Assembly: GCF_029674545.1 (NCBI RefSeq)
Contig: NZ_CP121354.1
Location: 6,581,001-6,645,000, forward strand
Direction: 5' to 3'
Length of the DNA: 64,000 nucleotides
Source of the DNA: Mesorhizobium sp. WSM4904
Lineage (GTDB): Bacteria > Pseudomonadota > Alphaproteobacteria > Rhizobiales > Rhizobiaceae
The notes beneath the pieces were generated by a model. It was given only the letters and a program-made list of their open reading frames with translations. It was not told where the DNA came from and did not search any database. Below, one piece after another: positions 27,354-36,813 of the stretch; within the stretch, counting starts at the first letter, position 1; each line of letters begins with the position of its first letter. The translations under genes and the position numbers were made by a program.

Positions 27354-28523
27354 TCAGAGAGAGCGCCCGATCAGCAATTTCATGATCTCGTTGGTGCCGC
27401 CGTAGATGCGCTGGACGCGGGCGTCGCGGTACATGCGGGCGATCGGATATTCGTTCATGTAGCCATAGCCCCCATGCAGTTGAAGGCATTCGTCGACGAC
27501 TTTGCCCTGCAGGTCGGACAGCCAGTATTTGGCCATCGAGGCGGTGACCGGGTCGAGGCCGCCGTCGATGTGGCGGGCGACGCAATCATTGTAGAAGACG
27601 CGGCCGATGGTCGCCTCGGTCTTGAGCTCGGCCAGCTTGAACTGGGTGTTCTGGAAATCGATGATCGCCTTGCCGAAGGCCTTGCGCTCCTTGACATAGT
27701 CGATGGTGATCGCCAGCGCCCGCTCGACCATGGCGATCGCGCCGGTGCCGATCTGCAGCCGCTCCTGCGGCAATTGCTCCATGAGATGGACGAAGCCCTT
27801 GCCCTCCTCGTGGCCGAGCAGATTGGAGGTCGGCACGCGCACGTCGTTGAAGAACAGCTCGGATGTGTCGTTGGCCTTCAGCCCGATCTTGTCGAGGTTG
27901 CGGCCGCGCTCAAAACCTTCGACCTCGTCGGTCTCCACGACGATCAGCGAGGTGCCCTTGGCGCCCTTGTCCGGATCGGTCTTGGTGACGACGATGATCA
28001 GGTTGGCGAGCTGGCCATTGGTGATGAAGGTCTTGGAACCGTTGATCTTGTAGTGGTTGCCGTCCTTCTCGGCGCGGGTCTTGACGCCCTGCAGGTCCGA
28101 ACCCGCGCCCGGCTCGGTCATGGCGATGGCGCCGATCAGCTCGCCAGTCGCCAGTTTCGGCAGCCATTTCTCTTTCTGCTCCTCGGAGCCGTAATGCAGG
28201 ATGTATGGCGCGACGATCGAATTGTGCAGGCCGATGCCGAAGCCGTCGACGCCGACATGGCCGATCGCCTCGATGATGGCGCTCTCATGCGCGAAGGTGC
28301 CGCCGGAGCCGCCGTATTTCTCCGGCATCGAAGCGCAGAGCAGGCCGGCAGCGCCCGCCTTCAGCCAACTCTCGCGGTCGACCATCTCGTTCTTCTCGAA
28401 CTCGTCGTAGCGCGGCGCAATCTCTTCCGCCATGAAGCGGGTCGCCATGTCGTAGAGCATGCCGACCTCGTCCGCCGCCCAGGCGGGCTTCGGCAGGCCA
28501 AGAACTTCGGCTGGGTTTGTCAT
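27354..28523 (-). CDS. Acyl-CoA dehydrogenase
   Basis: A 389-residue FAD flavoenzyme that introduces the first double bond into acyl-CoA. Visible blocks are IGAIAMTEPGAGSDLQGVKT (about 132-151), IINGSKTFITNGQLANLIIV-like FAD region, the catalytic-base region VDECLQLHGGYGYMNEYPI (about 348-366) and IYGGTNEIMKLLIGRSL at the end. The start at 28523 has GGAGGAAAT; the longer frame upstream is not coding. It is second in the five-gene operon. Confidence 0.93.
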   Translation of the reverse strand: MTNPAEVLGLPKPAWAADEVGMLYDMATRFMAEEIAPRYDEFEKNEMVDRESWLKAGAAGLLCASMPEKYGGSGGTFAHESAIIEAIGHVGVDGFGIGLHNSIVAPYILHYGSEEQKEKWLPKLATGELIGAIAMTEPGAGSDLQGVKTRAEKDGNHYKINGSKTFITNGQLANLIIVVTKTDPDKGAKGTSLIVVETDEVEGFERGRNLDKIGLKANDTSELFFNDVRVPTSNLLGHEEGKGFVHLMEQLPQERLQIGTGAIAMVERALAITIDYVKERKAFGKAIIDFQNTQFKLAELKTEATIGRVFYNDCVARHIDGGLDPVTASMAKYWLSDLQGKVVDECLQLHGGYGYMNEYPIARMYRDARVQRIYGGTNEIMKLLIGRSL

Positions 28524-28560
28524 GCTATTTCCTCCGCTGCGCCGGAGTTCGTCGCGGGCG

Positions 28561-28606
28561 ACCCCTCCCGGCCCTTCGGGCCACCCTCCCCTCAAGGGGG
28601 AGGGGA
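28561..28606. repeat. RIME-like hairpins between two acyl-CoA dehydrogenase genes
   Basis: GGCCCTTCGGGCC is followed by CCTCCCCTCAAGGGGGAGG in the 95-base gap. The pair of stems is the same repeat type found after hslO and lhr. It lies in the operon and could stabilise or attenuate the downstream message. Confidence 0.7.
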
Positions 28607-28618
28607 CGCCGAGCATTT

Positions 28619-30415
28619 CTAGAACGCTTCCACCGGCAGCGCCATTAGCGTATCCGCGCCACTGGAAATGCGCGCGAGACGCGTCGCGGTCTCCGGCATG
28701 ATCCGCTCCATGAAGAAGCTCGCCGTCACCAGCTTGCTGTCGTAGAAGGACGTAGCGCCGTTGGCGCCTTCCGCCAGCTTGGCCTGAGCGGACTTGGCCA
28801 TCTGCCCCCACATATAGCCCAGCGCGACCAGGCCGAAGAGATGCATGTAGTCGGTCGAGGCCGCACCCGCATTGTCGGGCTTGGCCATGGCGTTCTGCAC
28901 CAGCCACATGGTCGCCGCCTGCAGGTCGTTCAGGCCCTTCTTCAGCGCCTTGGTGAAGGGCGCCATCTTCTCGTCGGCGCGGTTTTCCTCGCAGAACTCG
29001 CCGACTTCCTTGAAGAAGGCCTGCACGGCGCGGCCGCCATTCTGCGCCAGCTTGCGACCGACGAGGTCGAGCGCCTGGATGCCGTTGGCGCCCTCGTAGA
29101 TCATGGCGATGCGGGCATCGCGCACGAACTGGCTCATGCCATGCTCCTCGATGTAGCCATGACCGCCGAAGACCTGCTGCGCCATCACGGCGTGGTCGAA
29201 GCCCTTGTCGGTCAGCACGCCCTTGACCACCGGCGTCATCAGGCCGGTGTAGTCATCGGCCGCCTGGCGGTCCTTGTCGTCGCCGGAGCGGTGCGCGACG
29301 TCCGACTTGATCGCCGTCCACAGCGCCAGCGCGCGGCCGCCCTCGTTGAACGCCTTCATGGTCATCAGCGAGCGGCGGATGTCGGGATGGACGATGATCG
29401 GATCGGCCTTCTTGTCCGGCGCCTTGACGCCGGAGAGCGACCGGCCCTGGAGGCGATCCTTGGCGTAGGCGGCGGCGTTCTGATAGGCGATCTCGGAGAC
29501 CGAAAGCCCTTGCAGGCCGACGCCCAGGCGGGCCTCGTTCATCATCGTGAACATGGCCTTCAGGCCGCCGTTCAGCTCGCCGAGCAGAGTGCCCTCCGCC
29601 TCGTCATAGTTCATGACGCAGGTCGAATTGCCGTGGATGCCCATCTTCTCCTCGATCGAGCCGCAGGAGAGCGCATTGCGCTCGCCGATATTGCCGGAAC
29701 CATCGAGCTTGAACTTCGGCACGATGAACAGCGAGATGCCCTTGACGCCTTCCGGTGCGCCCTCGACGCGGGCCAGCACCAGATGCACGATGTTGTCCGC
29801 CATGTCGTGTTCGCCGGCGGAGATGAAGATCTTCTGGCCGGAAATCCTGTAGCTGCCGTCGCCGTTGGGCACCGCCTTGGTGCGCAGCAGGCCAAGGTCG
29901 GTGCCGCAATGCGGCTCGGTAAGGTTCATGGTGCCGGTCCAGGCGCCTTCGATCAACCTGGGCAGCCAGGTGGCCTTCTGCTCGTCCGTGCCATGGGTGA
30001 CGATGGCCGCGATCGCGCCCTGCGTCAGGCCGGGATACATCATCAGCGCCATATTGGCCGAGACCATGTATTCGGAGACCGCGGTGTGGACGGTGTAAGG
30101 CAGGCCTTGGCCGCCGAACTCGGCGGGAGCCGCGAGCCCCATCCAGCCGCCCTCGCGATACTGGTCGAAGGCCTCCTTGAAGCCCTTGGGCGTGGTCACC
30201 GAGCCGTCGTCACGGCGCTCGCAGCCTTCCATGTCGCCGACCCGGTTCAGCGGATGCATGACGTTTTCGGCAAGCTTCGCGCCTTCGGCGAGGATCGCCT
30301 CGACGACGTCGGGCGTGGCGTCCGAAAAGCCCGGAAGATTGGAATAGCGCTGATAGCCGAGCACGTCGTTGAGCACGAACAGCGTGTCCTGGACGGGCGC
30401 CCTGTAGATCGTCAT
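28619..30415 (-). CDS. Large acyl-CoA dehydrogenase (with C-terminal extension)
   Basis: A 598-residue acyl-CoA dehydrogenase of the long type with N-terminal extension (about 1-40) and a C-terminal DUF-like domain (about 470-595) not present in the short gene. Core motifs are [43 protein letters not shown], the base region [20 protein letters not shown] and [23 protein letters not shown]. The start at 30415 ([17 protein letters not shown]) has GGAGGAAGG. It opens the fatty-acid degradation operon and lies just downstream of the MerR operator. Confidence 0.94.
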   Translation of the reverse strand: MTIYRAPVQDTLFVLNDVLGYQRYSNLPGFSDATPDVVEAILAEGAKLAENVMHPLNRVGDMEGCERRDDGSVTTPKGFKEAFDQYREGGWMGLAAPAEFGGQGLPYTVHTAVSEYMVSANMALMMYPGLTQGAIAAIVTHGTDEQKATWLPRLIEGAWTGTMNLTEPHCGTDLGLLRTKAVPNGDGSYRISGQKIFISAGEHDMADNIVHLVLARVEGAPEGVKGISLFIVPKFKLDGSGNIGERNALSCGSIEEKMGIHGNSTCVMNYDEAEGTLLGELNGGLKAMFTMMNEARLGVGLQGLSVSEIAYQNAAAYAKDRLQGRSLSGVKAPDKKADPIIVHPDIRRSLMTMKAFNEGGRALALWTAIKSDVAHRSGDDKDRQAADDYTGLMTPVVKGVLTDKGFDHAVMAQQVFGGHGYIEEHGMSQFVRDARIAMIYEGANGIQALDLVGRKLAQNGGRAVQAFFKEVGEFCEENRADEKMAPFTKALKKGLNDLQAATMWLVQNAMAKPDNAGAASTDYMHLFGLVALGYMWGQMAKSAQAKLAEGANGATSFYDSKLVTASFFMERIMPETATRLARISSGADTLMALPVEAF

Positions 30416-30511
30416 GCCTTCCTCCACCCTTGCGGTCCTGACCAGCCAGCAAGCTCCCGATCCAGCTCCGGATGGGAGGCTGAGCCAATGTCGTGGTCCC
30501 GATACCAAATA

Positions 30512-30533
30512 TTGACGTTTGCGTAAACGTCAA
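30512..30533 (-). promoter_or_regulatory. Promoter/operator of the acyl-CoA operon (MerR-type palindrome)
   Basis: TTGACGTTT (30512-30520) and AAACGTCAA (30525-30533) are inverted around GCGT. On the minus strand the left arm TTGACG doubles as a -35 and TATTTG about 16 bases on could be the -10. A similar TTTACG...ACGTCAA half occurs before the merR gene. Such sites match the known LiuR/acyl-CoA MerR motif TTTACG..ACGTAAA in general form. Confidence 0.7.
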
Positions 30534-30582
30534 CTTCGTCGCAGCCGAAAAATTTTTTGGTGAACGCAGGACCGAAGACAGC

Positions 30583-30617
30583 AAAAAAGCCGCGCAGCCA
30601 GAGGCCATGCGGCTTTT
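30583..30617 (-). terminator. Intrinsic terminator after the merR gene
   Basis: On the minus strand AAAAGCCGC pairs with GCGGCTTTT, followed by further T. It starts 34 bases after the merR stop (30651) and lies before the acyl-CoA operon promoter, so merR and the operon are separate units. Confidence 0.85.
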
Positions 30618-30650
30618 CCATCTTGGACTTGCCGTTGAGCGCGAGGACGA

Positions 30651-31112
30651 TCAGCCGGCGGCGCTTGCCTGCGGCGCGGCGCGCTCGGTCAGCATCTGGC
30701 GAACGATCGCCATCGAATTGCTGAGCTCGCCGATGGCGTCCTCGATCAGCGCCCGCTGCTTCTGCAGGCGGGCAAGCTGCTTCTCCGACTTGTCGAGCGC
30801 CAGCCGCAACTGCTTGGTGTTGGAGCCGGTCGGATCGTAGAGATCCATCATCTGCTTGACGTCGCGCAGCGAGAACCCGACCTTGCGGCCGAGCAGGATC
30901 AGCTTCAGCCGAGCCTTGTCGCGACGCGTGTAGAGACGGGTCGAGCCGTCGCGCTTCGGATTGAGGAGACCCTTGTCCTCATAGAAACGCAGCGTGCGCA
31001 AGGTCACGCCGTATTTCTTGGCCATCTCGCCGATGCGGACGAATTCCTCACCGGCCTCGGCCGGAATGTCATTGCTATTGGCCGCGGCTTCGCCGGGCGA
31101 AACAAGTTTCAT
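30651..31112 (-). CDS. MerR-family regulator of the acyl-CoA operon
   Basis: A 153-residue MerR transcription factor. A 24-residue N-terminal tail is followed by the winged HTH (FVRIGEMAKKYGVTLRTLRF, about 24-43, then YEDKGLLNPKRDG and STRLYTRRDKARLKLIL) and a C-terminal coiled-coil (about 95-135). It lacks a cysteine metal-binding loop, as LiuR/fatty-acid-type MerR proteins do. I start at ATG 31112; the GTG at 31118 is two codons earlier. Adjacent matching palindromes support direct control of the operon and of itself. Confidence 0.85.
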   Translation of the reverse strand: MKLVSPGEAAANSNDIPAEAGEEFVRIGEMAKKYGVTLRTLRFYEDKGLLNPKRDGSTRLYTRRDKARLKLILLGRKVGFSLRDVKQMMDLYDPTGSNTKQLRLALDKSEKQLARLQKQRALIEDAIGELSNSMAIVRQMLTERAAPQASAAG

Positions 31113-31118
31113 GGTCAC

Positions 31119-31575
31119 TGGCTTTCCCCTGATGGCGTCGCGGTCGCGGACCGAGCGTCGCCTGAGTGGAAGCGGGGGCGTGCTTCCAATCGTGGTTTCG
31201 ACAAATCAATCGCAAGAGGCACGGCTTCGCACCTTTTACGTTTACGTCAATTCTATACCGACAGCCGGCAGGTGACGCAAGGGCGTTGTCGGTACGGAAC
31301 TTTATGCCGCACCCGGAGGCCGATTGAGCAGGGCGGCTCAGGATTTATGCGCAACTTCTTAAGCTTGGTTAACGCCTTGTTTACCACGTTGGGCGAAATC
31401 TGCGCATGTCGGTCACCCGTGTTTATCCTGTAGCGAATTTTTCACGGTCTTCGAAGCGTGGGTGAAAACCCGGGAAGCCCGTCTTCCTCCGCGGCAGAGC
31501 CGCGCGGCCGCCTTCGTTCCCGGCAGAACTTTAGGAAACCGGCCCTGGCCGGTCATTCTGAACACGGGCGCATCG
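31119..31575. other. merR-podJ divergent intergenic region of about 460 bases
   Basis: Besides the merR operator-like site, the region near podJ has two AT-rich blocks: TTAAGCTTGGTTAACG, then TTAACGCCTTGTTTA at 31369-31383 (TTAA-N7-TTTA, near the CtrA site TTAA-N7-TTAA). I see no RNA or peptide gene. An open frame from 31462 continues into podJ but lacks conservation. Confidence 0.5.
31234..31250 (-). promoter_or_regulatory. Putative self-operator of merR
   Basis: On the minus strand TTGACGTAAACGTAAAA, an imperfect copy of the palindrome at 30512-30533, lies about 125 bases before the merR start and contains a possible -35 TTGACG. Supports autoregulation; not proven. Confidence 0.55.
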
Positions 31576-34500
31576 ATGAACAGCAAGCGGTCCTATCTCG
31601 ATACACTCAATGCCGGCAGGCAACGCCGGCCGCACACCTCGCTGGAGGAGCTGAACCGCTCGCTCGAAACGCTGGAACAGCGGCTGGAGCGGACCCGCAC
31701 CGACATGCCCGAGCGCCCCGATCCGCGTCGGCCGGCCGCCGAGCCGCGCTATGCCGCCGCGCAACCTTATGACCAGCCGCGCTGGTACGAGGACCCCTAC
31801 TCGTCGCAAAGACCGCAAAGCCAGGGATCGCAGGGTTTGGCATCGCAAAATCGGGGACCGCAAAATCCGGCGCCCGCCGCCTCTGGCTTCGGCCCCAACT
31901 ATCAGGCCATCGCCCGCGACATCGACCGGGTACGCGGCCAGGAGGACAGTGTCGCGATGGTCGGCAAGATCGCGGTCGAATTGCGCGGCCTGCGCGAGGA
32001 ACTGCGCCACCAGATGACCGCAGGCTTGCAGCGCGAATTCGATGCGCTGCGCCAGGACATCGATCGCGCCTTGCAGGCGGCGAGCCAGCATGGCGCCCCC
32101 GCGGACAAGAGCAGCGCCGAACTCGGCCTCGAGTTCGAACGGCTTTCCGGCGCCATCCACACGCTTGCCGAAAAGAGCGACGACCGCAGCGTCAACCTGC
32201 TGCGGCTGGAGTTGGAGCAGGTCAAGGCGGCGCTCGACACGCTGGCGCGCGAGGAAAGCGTGCGGGCCGTCGATCGCCGCTGGGACGATTTCGACCGCCG
32301 CTGGAGTGCCTTCGAGGATCGCGTCGACGCCGACCAGCGCCAGCGCGCCGAAGGTCCCAATCTTTCGAGCCTCACCGACCGGCTCGAACAGATCAGCAGC
32401 GCCGTCAACAACCTGCCGCAGTCGCTGTCGCTCGCCTCGCTGGAGGAAAAGGTCCGCACTCTTGCCGGCGCGGTCGACCGTTTCGCCAGCCAGCAGACGA
32501 TGCGCGGCGGCGAAACGCTTGCGATGATCGACGAGCGGTTGGACGAGATCTCCCGCGCCATCGTCGCCTCGACAGTGGCGGCGCAGGCCAATGCCTTCGA
32601 TCCGGAAACCTTTGGCCGCATCGAGAAGCGGATCGCCTCGCTGGCGCAGCAGATCGAGGAAGTCGCGCAGTCGCGCCCAGGCGCCGAGGTCATCGACCGC
32701 CTCAATTTTCTGTCCAGTCGGGTGGACGAGATCGCCGGACGCGCCAACCTGCCGGAGCAGGCGATGGAACGTCTGGGCAAGCAGATCGCGCTCATTACCG
32801 ACAAGATCGACCGCACGCCGGCAATGCCCGACGCCGACCATATCTTCCAGGGCCTGGAGCAGCGCTTCGACGCGCTGTCCTCGCTGCTCGAGCGCCGCCA
32901 GGGCGACGCGATCGAGCAGAGCAACATGCTGTTCCGCGACCTCGAGCGGCGGCTGGACGAAGTCGCCGACAGGCTCGACCAGCGCATGCAGCAGGACGAC
33001 AGCGCCGGTATCATGGAGGCGATCGACGCCCGCTTCACCGCGCTTGCCAAGCGCATAGAGACGCGCACGCCAGATCCCGCCAACGACTTGGCGATCCGCG
33101 GCCTGGAAAGCCGGCTCGAGGACATTTCCAGCCGGCTGGAATCGTCCGCCGCGCAGGTCGCCGGCATCGATCCGGCACTGATCCGCAGCCTGGAGTCGCA
33201 GGTGACCGCCCTTTCGGCGCATCTGTCGCAGCCGAGCATGCCGCTGCCCGACTTCGAGGACATCAGCCCGCGCCTCAACGAGATCGAGAGGTCGCTGGCC
33301 GGCACCCGCGATTCCATCCTCAGCGTCGCGCGCGAAGCGGCGGAGAACGCCGTCCGCTCGCTGGCCGAATCGGGCTCCAGCAGCGCTGCTGCCAACGCGG
33401 CCGCCGTGGGCGGGCTCGCGCAGGACCTGAAGACGCTGGAAGCGCTCACCCGCCGTTCCGACGAGCGCAATTCACGGACTTTCGAGGCAATCCACGACAC
33501 GCTGCTCAAGATCGTCGACCGGCTGGGCTCCCTGGAGGCCGGAGAGCCAAGCGAAGCGGTCAGCGAACTCGTCGACCCGCAGCCCGGCGCCAAGCGGACC
33601 GCTCGCGCCGGCAAGATCGCCGTCCAGGACGCGCCGTCGATGGATATCGACCAGCCGCTGCCGCTGGCCGGAGACATTGACGATCTCGACACGCACGCCG
33701 CCTCGATCCTGCGCAACGAGCCGGTTATGCGAAACGAAACTGTTGCGCGCGGCGAACCTGGCCCGCGCACGCCCGCCGAGGCCGCGGCGGCGGCCGCCAT
33801 GGCCGCGCTCGGATCGGACGCGATTGGCGAGAAGGCCGAGAAGACCGGCCGCAAGAAGTCGATGTTCAGCGGGCTGGCGCGTGCCTTCAGGGGCAAGAAG
33901 GACGAGGGCACGCCACCGCTTGCCGGCTCGGCGTCGGCCGGCGACGTTCCGACCGTCGATATCGACGAACCGCTCGATCCCAAAGCGGCCAACCGGCCGC
34001 TGGAGCCGGGCTCCGGCGCGCCGGACCTCAACGCCATCATGAAGCGTGTGCGCGACGAGCGCGGCGGCCAGCCGGCCAAGCGCAGCGAAACCGACGCCGC
34101 CAAATCCGATTTCATCGCCGCCGCCCGCCGCGCGGCGCAGGCCGCCGCCGCGGAGGCCGACGCGCTGAAGCGACAGTCGACGATGACCGGTCCGGTGAAG
34201 GCGCTCAGAATCGGCGACCTGCTAAAGGCGCGGCGCAAGCCGATCCTGATGGCGGCCGCCGCGATCATGATGGCGCTGGCCGGACTGCAGCTCGGCAAGG
34301 CCTTCTTCGCCGATCCGGCGCCAGTCGCCAGCAACAACGCCGCGCCGACCGTCTCCACACAGACGGTCGATACCGCGTCGCTCAATACCGCAAGCGCGCC
34401 GAAGGCCGACGCGGACGCCGCAAAGCCTCAGAGCGCACCGGAGCGTGTCGTCAGGCAGGCCGAGCCCGCGAAGGACGATCCAACGCCACAGGCCGCCGCC

Positions 34501-35697
34501 CAGCCGTCCGGACCCGAGATGCCCGCGGCCGCGGCGCCAGCCGAACCGGCTCCTGGCCCGGCGGCGCTCTCTGCGCCGACACCGTCGGCGTCCGCGACGC
34601 CGTCCGAGCCGGTCGTCCCGGCCGTGAACGCACCGGCCATGGACACGGACGCGGATGCACAGCCGATGACCAGCGCGCCAACGACCGGTATCCCGGCGGC
34701 CGGCACGCCGGCGGCAGGCACGTCAGTGCCCGGTGCTCCGGCTGCCGGCGCTTCTTCGGCCAGCGCGCCGGCTGGCACGGCCGCGGAGACGACGGGCACG
34801 GTCCCGCCGGCCGACAGCCAGACGGCAATTTCGGCCGCCAAGGTCGACATCCCGACCGAGATCGGCCCGGCGGCGCTGCGCGACGCGGCCGCAGGCGGCG
34901 ACGCCAAGGCGCTGTTCGAGATCGGCTCGCGCTACGCGGAATCGCGCGGCGTGAAGGAAGACATGGCGGCGGCCGCCAAATGGTACGAGAAAGCCGCCGA
35001 ACTGGGCTTCGCGCCGGCCGAATACCGCATCGGCAATTTCTACGAGAAGGGCATCGGCGTCGCACGCGACATCAAGAAGGCCAAGACCTACTACCAGCTC
35101 GCGGCGGAACAGGGCAACGCCAGCGCCATGCACAATCTGGCGGTGCTGTTCGCCATGGCGGCGGACGGCGTGACCGACAATGAATCGGCGGCGCACTGGT
35201 TCCAGGAGGCGGCCGACCTCGGCGTCAAGGACAGCCAGTTCAACCTCGGCATCCTTTCGGCCAAAGGCGTCGGCATGAAGCAGAACCTGGAGGAATCCTA
35301 CAAATGGTTCGCCCTCGTCGCCAAGACCGGCGACAAGGACGCCGCGTCCAAGCGCGACGAGATCGCCAATGCGTTGAGACCCGAGCAGCTCGAACGGGCC
35401 CGCGCCGCGACGGAACTGTGGAAGGCAAAGCCGCTCAACGCGGCCACCAACTCGGCCGACATTCCGGAATCCTGGCAGGACAGCACGCCGCAGACCACCG
35501 CCGGCATCGACATGAAGAAGGCGGTGAAGAACATCCAGCTTATCCTCAACAAGAACGGTTATGATGCCGGCGGCGCCGACGGCGTGATGGGCGGCAAGAC
35601 CAAGAACGCCATCATGGCCTTCCAGACCGACAACAAGATGAAACCGACCGGTGAGATCGACGCGCCGCTCGTCAAGGCACTGCTGGCGCGCAAATAG
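31576..35697 (+). CDS. podJ: PodJ polarity scaffold
   Basis: A 1373-residue polar organelle protein. About residues 1-885 form a cytoplasmic region dominated by long charged helical repeats and coiled coil. One membrane helix lies at about 888-908 (PILMAAAAIMMALAGLQLG). The periplasmic side has a Pro/Ala/Thr-rich linker to about 1095, four Sel1-like repeats (about 1098-1268; e.g. AAKWYEKAAELGFAPAEYRI) and a C-terminal peptidoglycan-binding domain (about 1312-1373; NIQLILNKNGYDAGGADG). This architecture is that of Caulobacter/Sinorhizobium PodJ, which organises the pole and, in Caulobacter, the pili. Start at 31576 (MNSKRSYLDTL). Confidence 0.9.
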   Translation: MNSKRSYLDTLNAGRQRRPHTSLEELNRSLETLEQRLERTRTDMPERPDPRRPAAEPRYAAAQPYDQPRWYEDPYSSQRPQSQGSQGLASQNRGPQNPAPAASGFGPNYQAIARDIDRVRGQEDSVAMVGKIAVELRGLREELRHQMTAGLQREFDALRQDIDRALQAASQHGAPADKSSAELGLEFERLSGAIHTLAEKSDDRSVNLLRLELEQVKAALDTLAREESVRAVDRRWDDFDRRWSAFEDRVDADQRQRAEGPNLSSLTDRLEQISSAVNNLPQSLSLASLEEKVRTLAGAVDRFASQQTMRGGETLAMIDERLDEISRAIVASTVAAQANAFDPETFGRIEKRIASLAQQIEEVAQSRPGAEVIDRLNFLSSRVDEIAGRANLPEQAMERLGKQIALITDKIDRTPAMPDADHIFQGLEQRFDALSSLLERRQGDAIEQSNMLFRDLERRLDEVADRLDQRMQQDDSAGIMEAIDARFTALAKRIETRTPDPANDLAIRGLESRLEDISSRLESSAAQVAGIDPALIRSLESQVTALSAHLSQPSMPLPDFEDISPRLNEIERSLAGTRDSILSVAREAAENAVRSLAESGSSSAAANAAAVGGLAQDLKTLEALTRRSDERNSRTFEAIHDTLLKIVDRLGSLEAGEPSEAVSELVDPQPGAKRTARAGKIAVQDAPSMDIDQPLPLAGDIDDLDTHAASILRNEPVMRNETVARGEPGPRTPAEAAAAAAMAALGSDAIGEKAEKTGRKKSMFSGLARAFRGKKDEGTPPLAGSASAGDVPTVDIDEPLDPKAANRPLEPGSGAPDLNAIMKRVRDERGGQPAKRSETDAAKSDFIAAARRAAQAAAAEADALKRQSTMTGPVKALRIGDLLKARRKPILMAAAAIMMALAGLQLGKAFFADPAPVASNNAAPTVSTQTVDTASLNTASAPKADADAAKPQSAPERVVRQAEPAKDDPTPQAAAQPSGPEMPAAAAPAEPAPGPAALSAPTPSASATPSEPVVPAVNAPAMDTDADAQPMTSAPTTGIPAAGTPAAGTSVPGAPAAGASSASAPAGTAAETTGTVPPADSQTAISAAKVDIPTEIGPAALRDAAAGGDAKALFEIGSRYAESRGVKEDMAAAAKWYEKAAELGFAPAEYRIGNFYEKGIGVARDIKKAKTYYQLAAEQGNASAMHNLAVLFAMAADGVTDNESAAHWFQEAADLGVKDSQFNLGILSAKGVGMKQNLEESYKWFALVAKTGDKDAASKRDEIANALRPEQLERARAATELWKAKPLNAATNSADIPESWQDSTPQTTAGIDMKKAVKNIQLILNKNGYDAGGADGVMGGKTKNAIMAFQTDNKMKPTGEIDAPLVKALLARK

Positions 35698-35770
35698 CGG
35701 CAGGCGCGTCGCTTCCGCGACGGCTTGCCACAGATTTGCCTGTTAACTGATTGAGATGGTTTTTGTTTCG

Positions 35771-35804
35771 ACGCGATGGCGGGGTCAACCCCCCGCCATC
35801 GCGT
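35771..35804. repeat. Perfect 14-base inverted repeat between podJ and tauE
   Basis: ACGCGATGGCGGGG and its reverse complement surround TCAACC. No T-run follows on either strand, so it is a poor classical terminator, though it lies 74 bases beyond the podJ stop. It may act as an mRNA-stabilising hairpin. Confidence 0.6.
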
Positions 35805-35889
35805 CGGCGCAAGAAAAAATTGGCTTTTCGGTGCGAAACTGCTGGGGACGGCGGCATGCGCCGATTGGCAAACTGATCGAGACAGACGG

Positions 35890-36813
35890 GTGGGCATCTA
35901 TCTCCCGATCGCGGAAATTTCCGTCAACGTCTTCGTGCTGCTGGCGATGGGCGCGGCGGTGGGTTTCCTGTCGGGCATGTTCGGGGTGGGCGGTGGCTTC
36001 CTCATCACGCCGCTGTTGATCTTCTACAACATCCCGCCGGCGATCGCGGTGGCCACCGGCGCCAACCAGGTCATCGCCTCCTCCTTCTCCGGCGCGCTTT
36101 CGCACATGAAGCGCGGCACGCTCGACTTCAAGCTCGGCGGCGTGCTACTTGCCGGCGGCATCGTCGGCTCGACCGCCGGCATCTTTGTCTTTGCGCTGCT
36201 GCGCCGGCTCGGCCAGTTGGACCTGTTCATCTCGCTGCTCTATGTCGCGCTGCTCGGCACCGTCGGCGGACTGATGCTGGTCGAGAGCGTCAACGCGCTG
36301 CGCGCCACCCGCAGCGGCGCGGCACCGGTGCTGAAGAAATCAGGCCAGCACAACTGGATCCACCGGCTGCCGTTCAAGATGCGCTTCCGCGCCTCGAAGC
36401 TGTTCGTCAGCGTCATCCCGGTGCTTGGGCTCGGCGCGGCGATCGGCTTCCTGTCCTCGATCATGGGCGTCGGCGGCGGCTTCATCATGGTGCCGGCGCT
36501 GATCTACCTGCTCAAGGTGCCTACCAACGTCGTCATCGGCACCTCGCTGTTCCAGATCATCTTCACCTCGGCCTATACCACGCTGGTGCATTCCACCACC
36601 AACCAGACAGTCGACGTGATCCTCGCCTTCCTCTTGATGGCCGGCGGCGTCGCCGGCGCGCAATATGGCGCCAAGGCGGGCCAGAGGCTGCGCGGCGAGC
36701 AGCTGCGGGCCCTGCTTGCGCTGCTGGTGCTGGCGGTTGCCATCCGCCTGGCCATAGACCTCTTCGCGACGCCGCCCAATCCCTACTCGCTCTCCGCCGC
36801 GGGCCTGAGCTGA
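35890..36813 (+). CDS. TauE/SafE family transporter (sulfite/sulfonate exporter type)
   Basis: A 307-residue inner-membrane protein with about eight membrane segments in two related halves. The family hallmarks GFLSGMFGVGGGFLITPLL (about 21-39) and its second-half twin IGFLSSIMGVGGGFIMVPAL (about 186-205) are both present. I start at GTG 35890, since the long upstream frame lacks membrane character and conservation. TauE-type proteins export sulfite, sulfoacetate or similar anions; substrate is not shown. It is coupled to the next gene by a one-base overlap. Confidence 0.88.
   Translation: MGIYLPIAEISVNVFVLLAMGAAVGFLSGMFGVGGGFLITPLLIFYNIPPAIAVATGANQVIASSFSGALSHMKRGTLDFKLGGVLLAGGIVGSTAGIFVFALLRRLGQLDLFISLLYVALLGTVGGLMLVESVNALRATRSGAAPVLKKSGQHNWIHRLPFKMRFRASKLFVSVIPVLGLGAAIGFLSSIMGVGGGFIMVPALIYLLKVPTNVVIGTSLFQIIFTSAYTTLVHSTTNQTVDVILAFLLMAGGVAGAQYGAKAGQRLRGEQLRALLALLVLAVAIRLAIDLFATPPNPYSLSAAGLS

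Noticed and set aside
26247..28622. Plus-strand frame of about 790 residues
   Set aside because: Antisense to thiolase and acyl-CoA dehydrogenase genes, which carry clear catalytic motifs.
28524..28907. Extra 128 residues before the short acyl-CoA dehydrogenase
   Set aside because: Overlaps the 3' end of the large dehydrogenase gene and the RIME element; ATG 28523 has GGAGGAAAT.
31462..31575. N-terminal extension of PodJ from a GTG
   Set aside because: Arg/Pro-rich, unlike the PodJ N-terminus MNSKRSYLDTL.
31902..34385. Minus-strand frame of more than 800 residues over podJ
   Set aside because: Ser/Arg-rich shadow of the PodJ coiled-coil region with no ribosome site or family motif.
35771..35804. 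Palindrome after podJ as a standard terminator
   Set aside because: No T-run follows on either strand, so I list it only as an inverted repeat.
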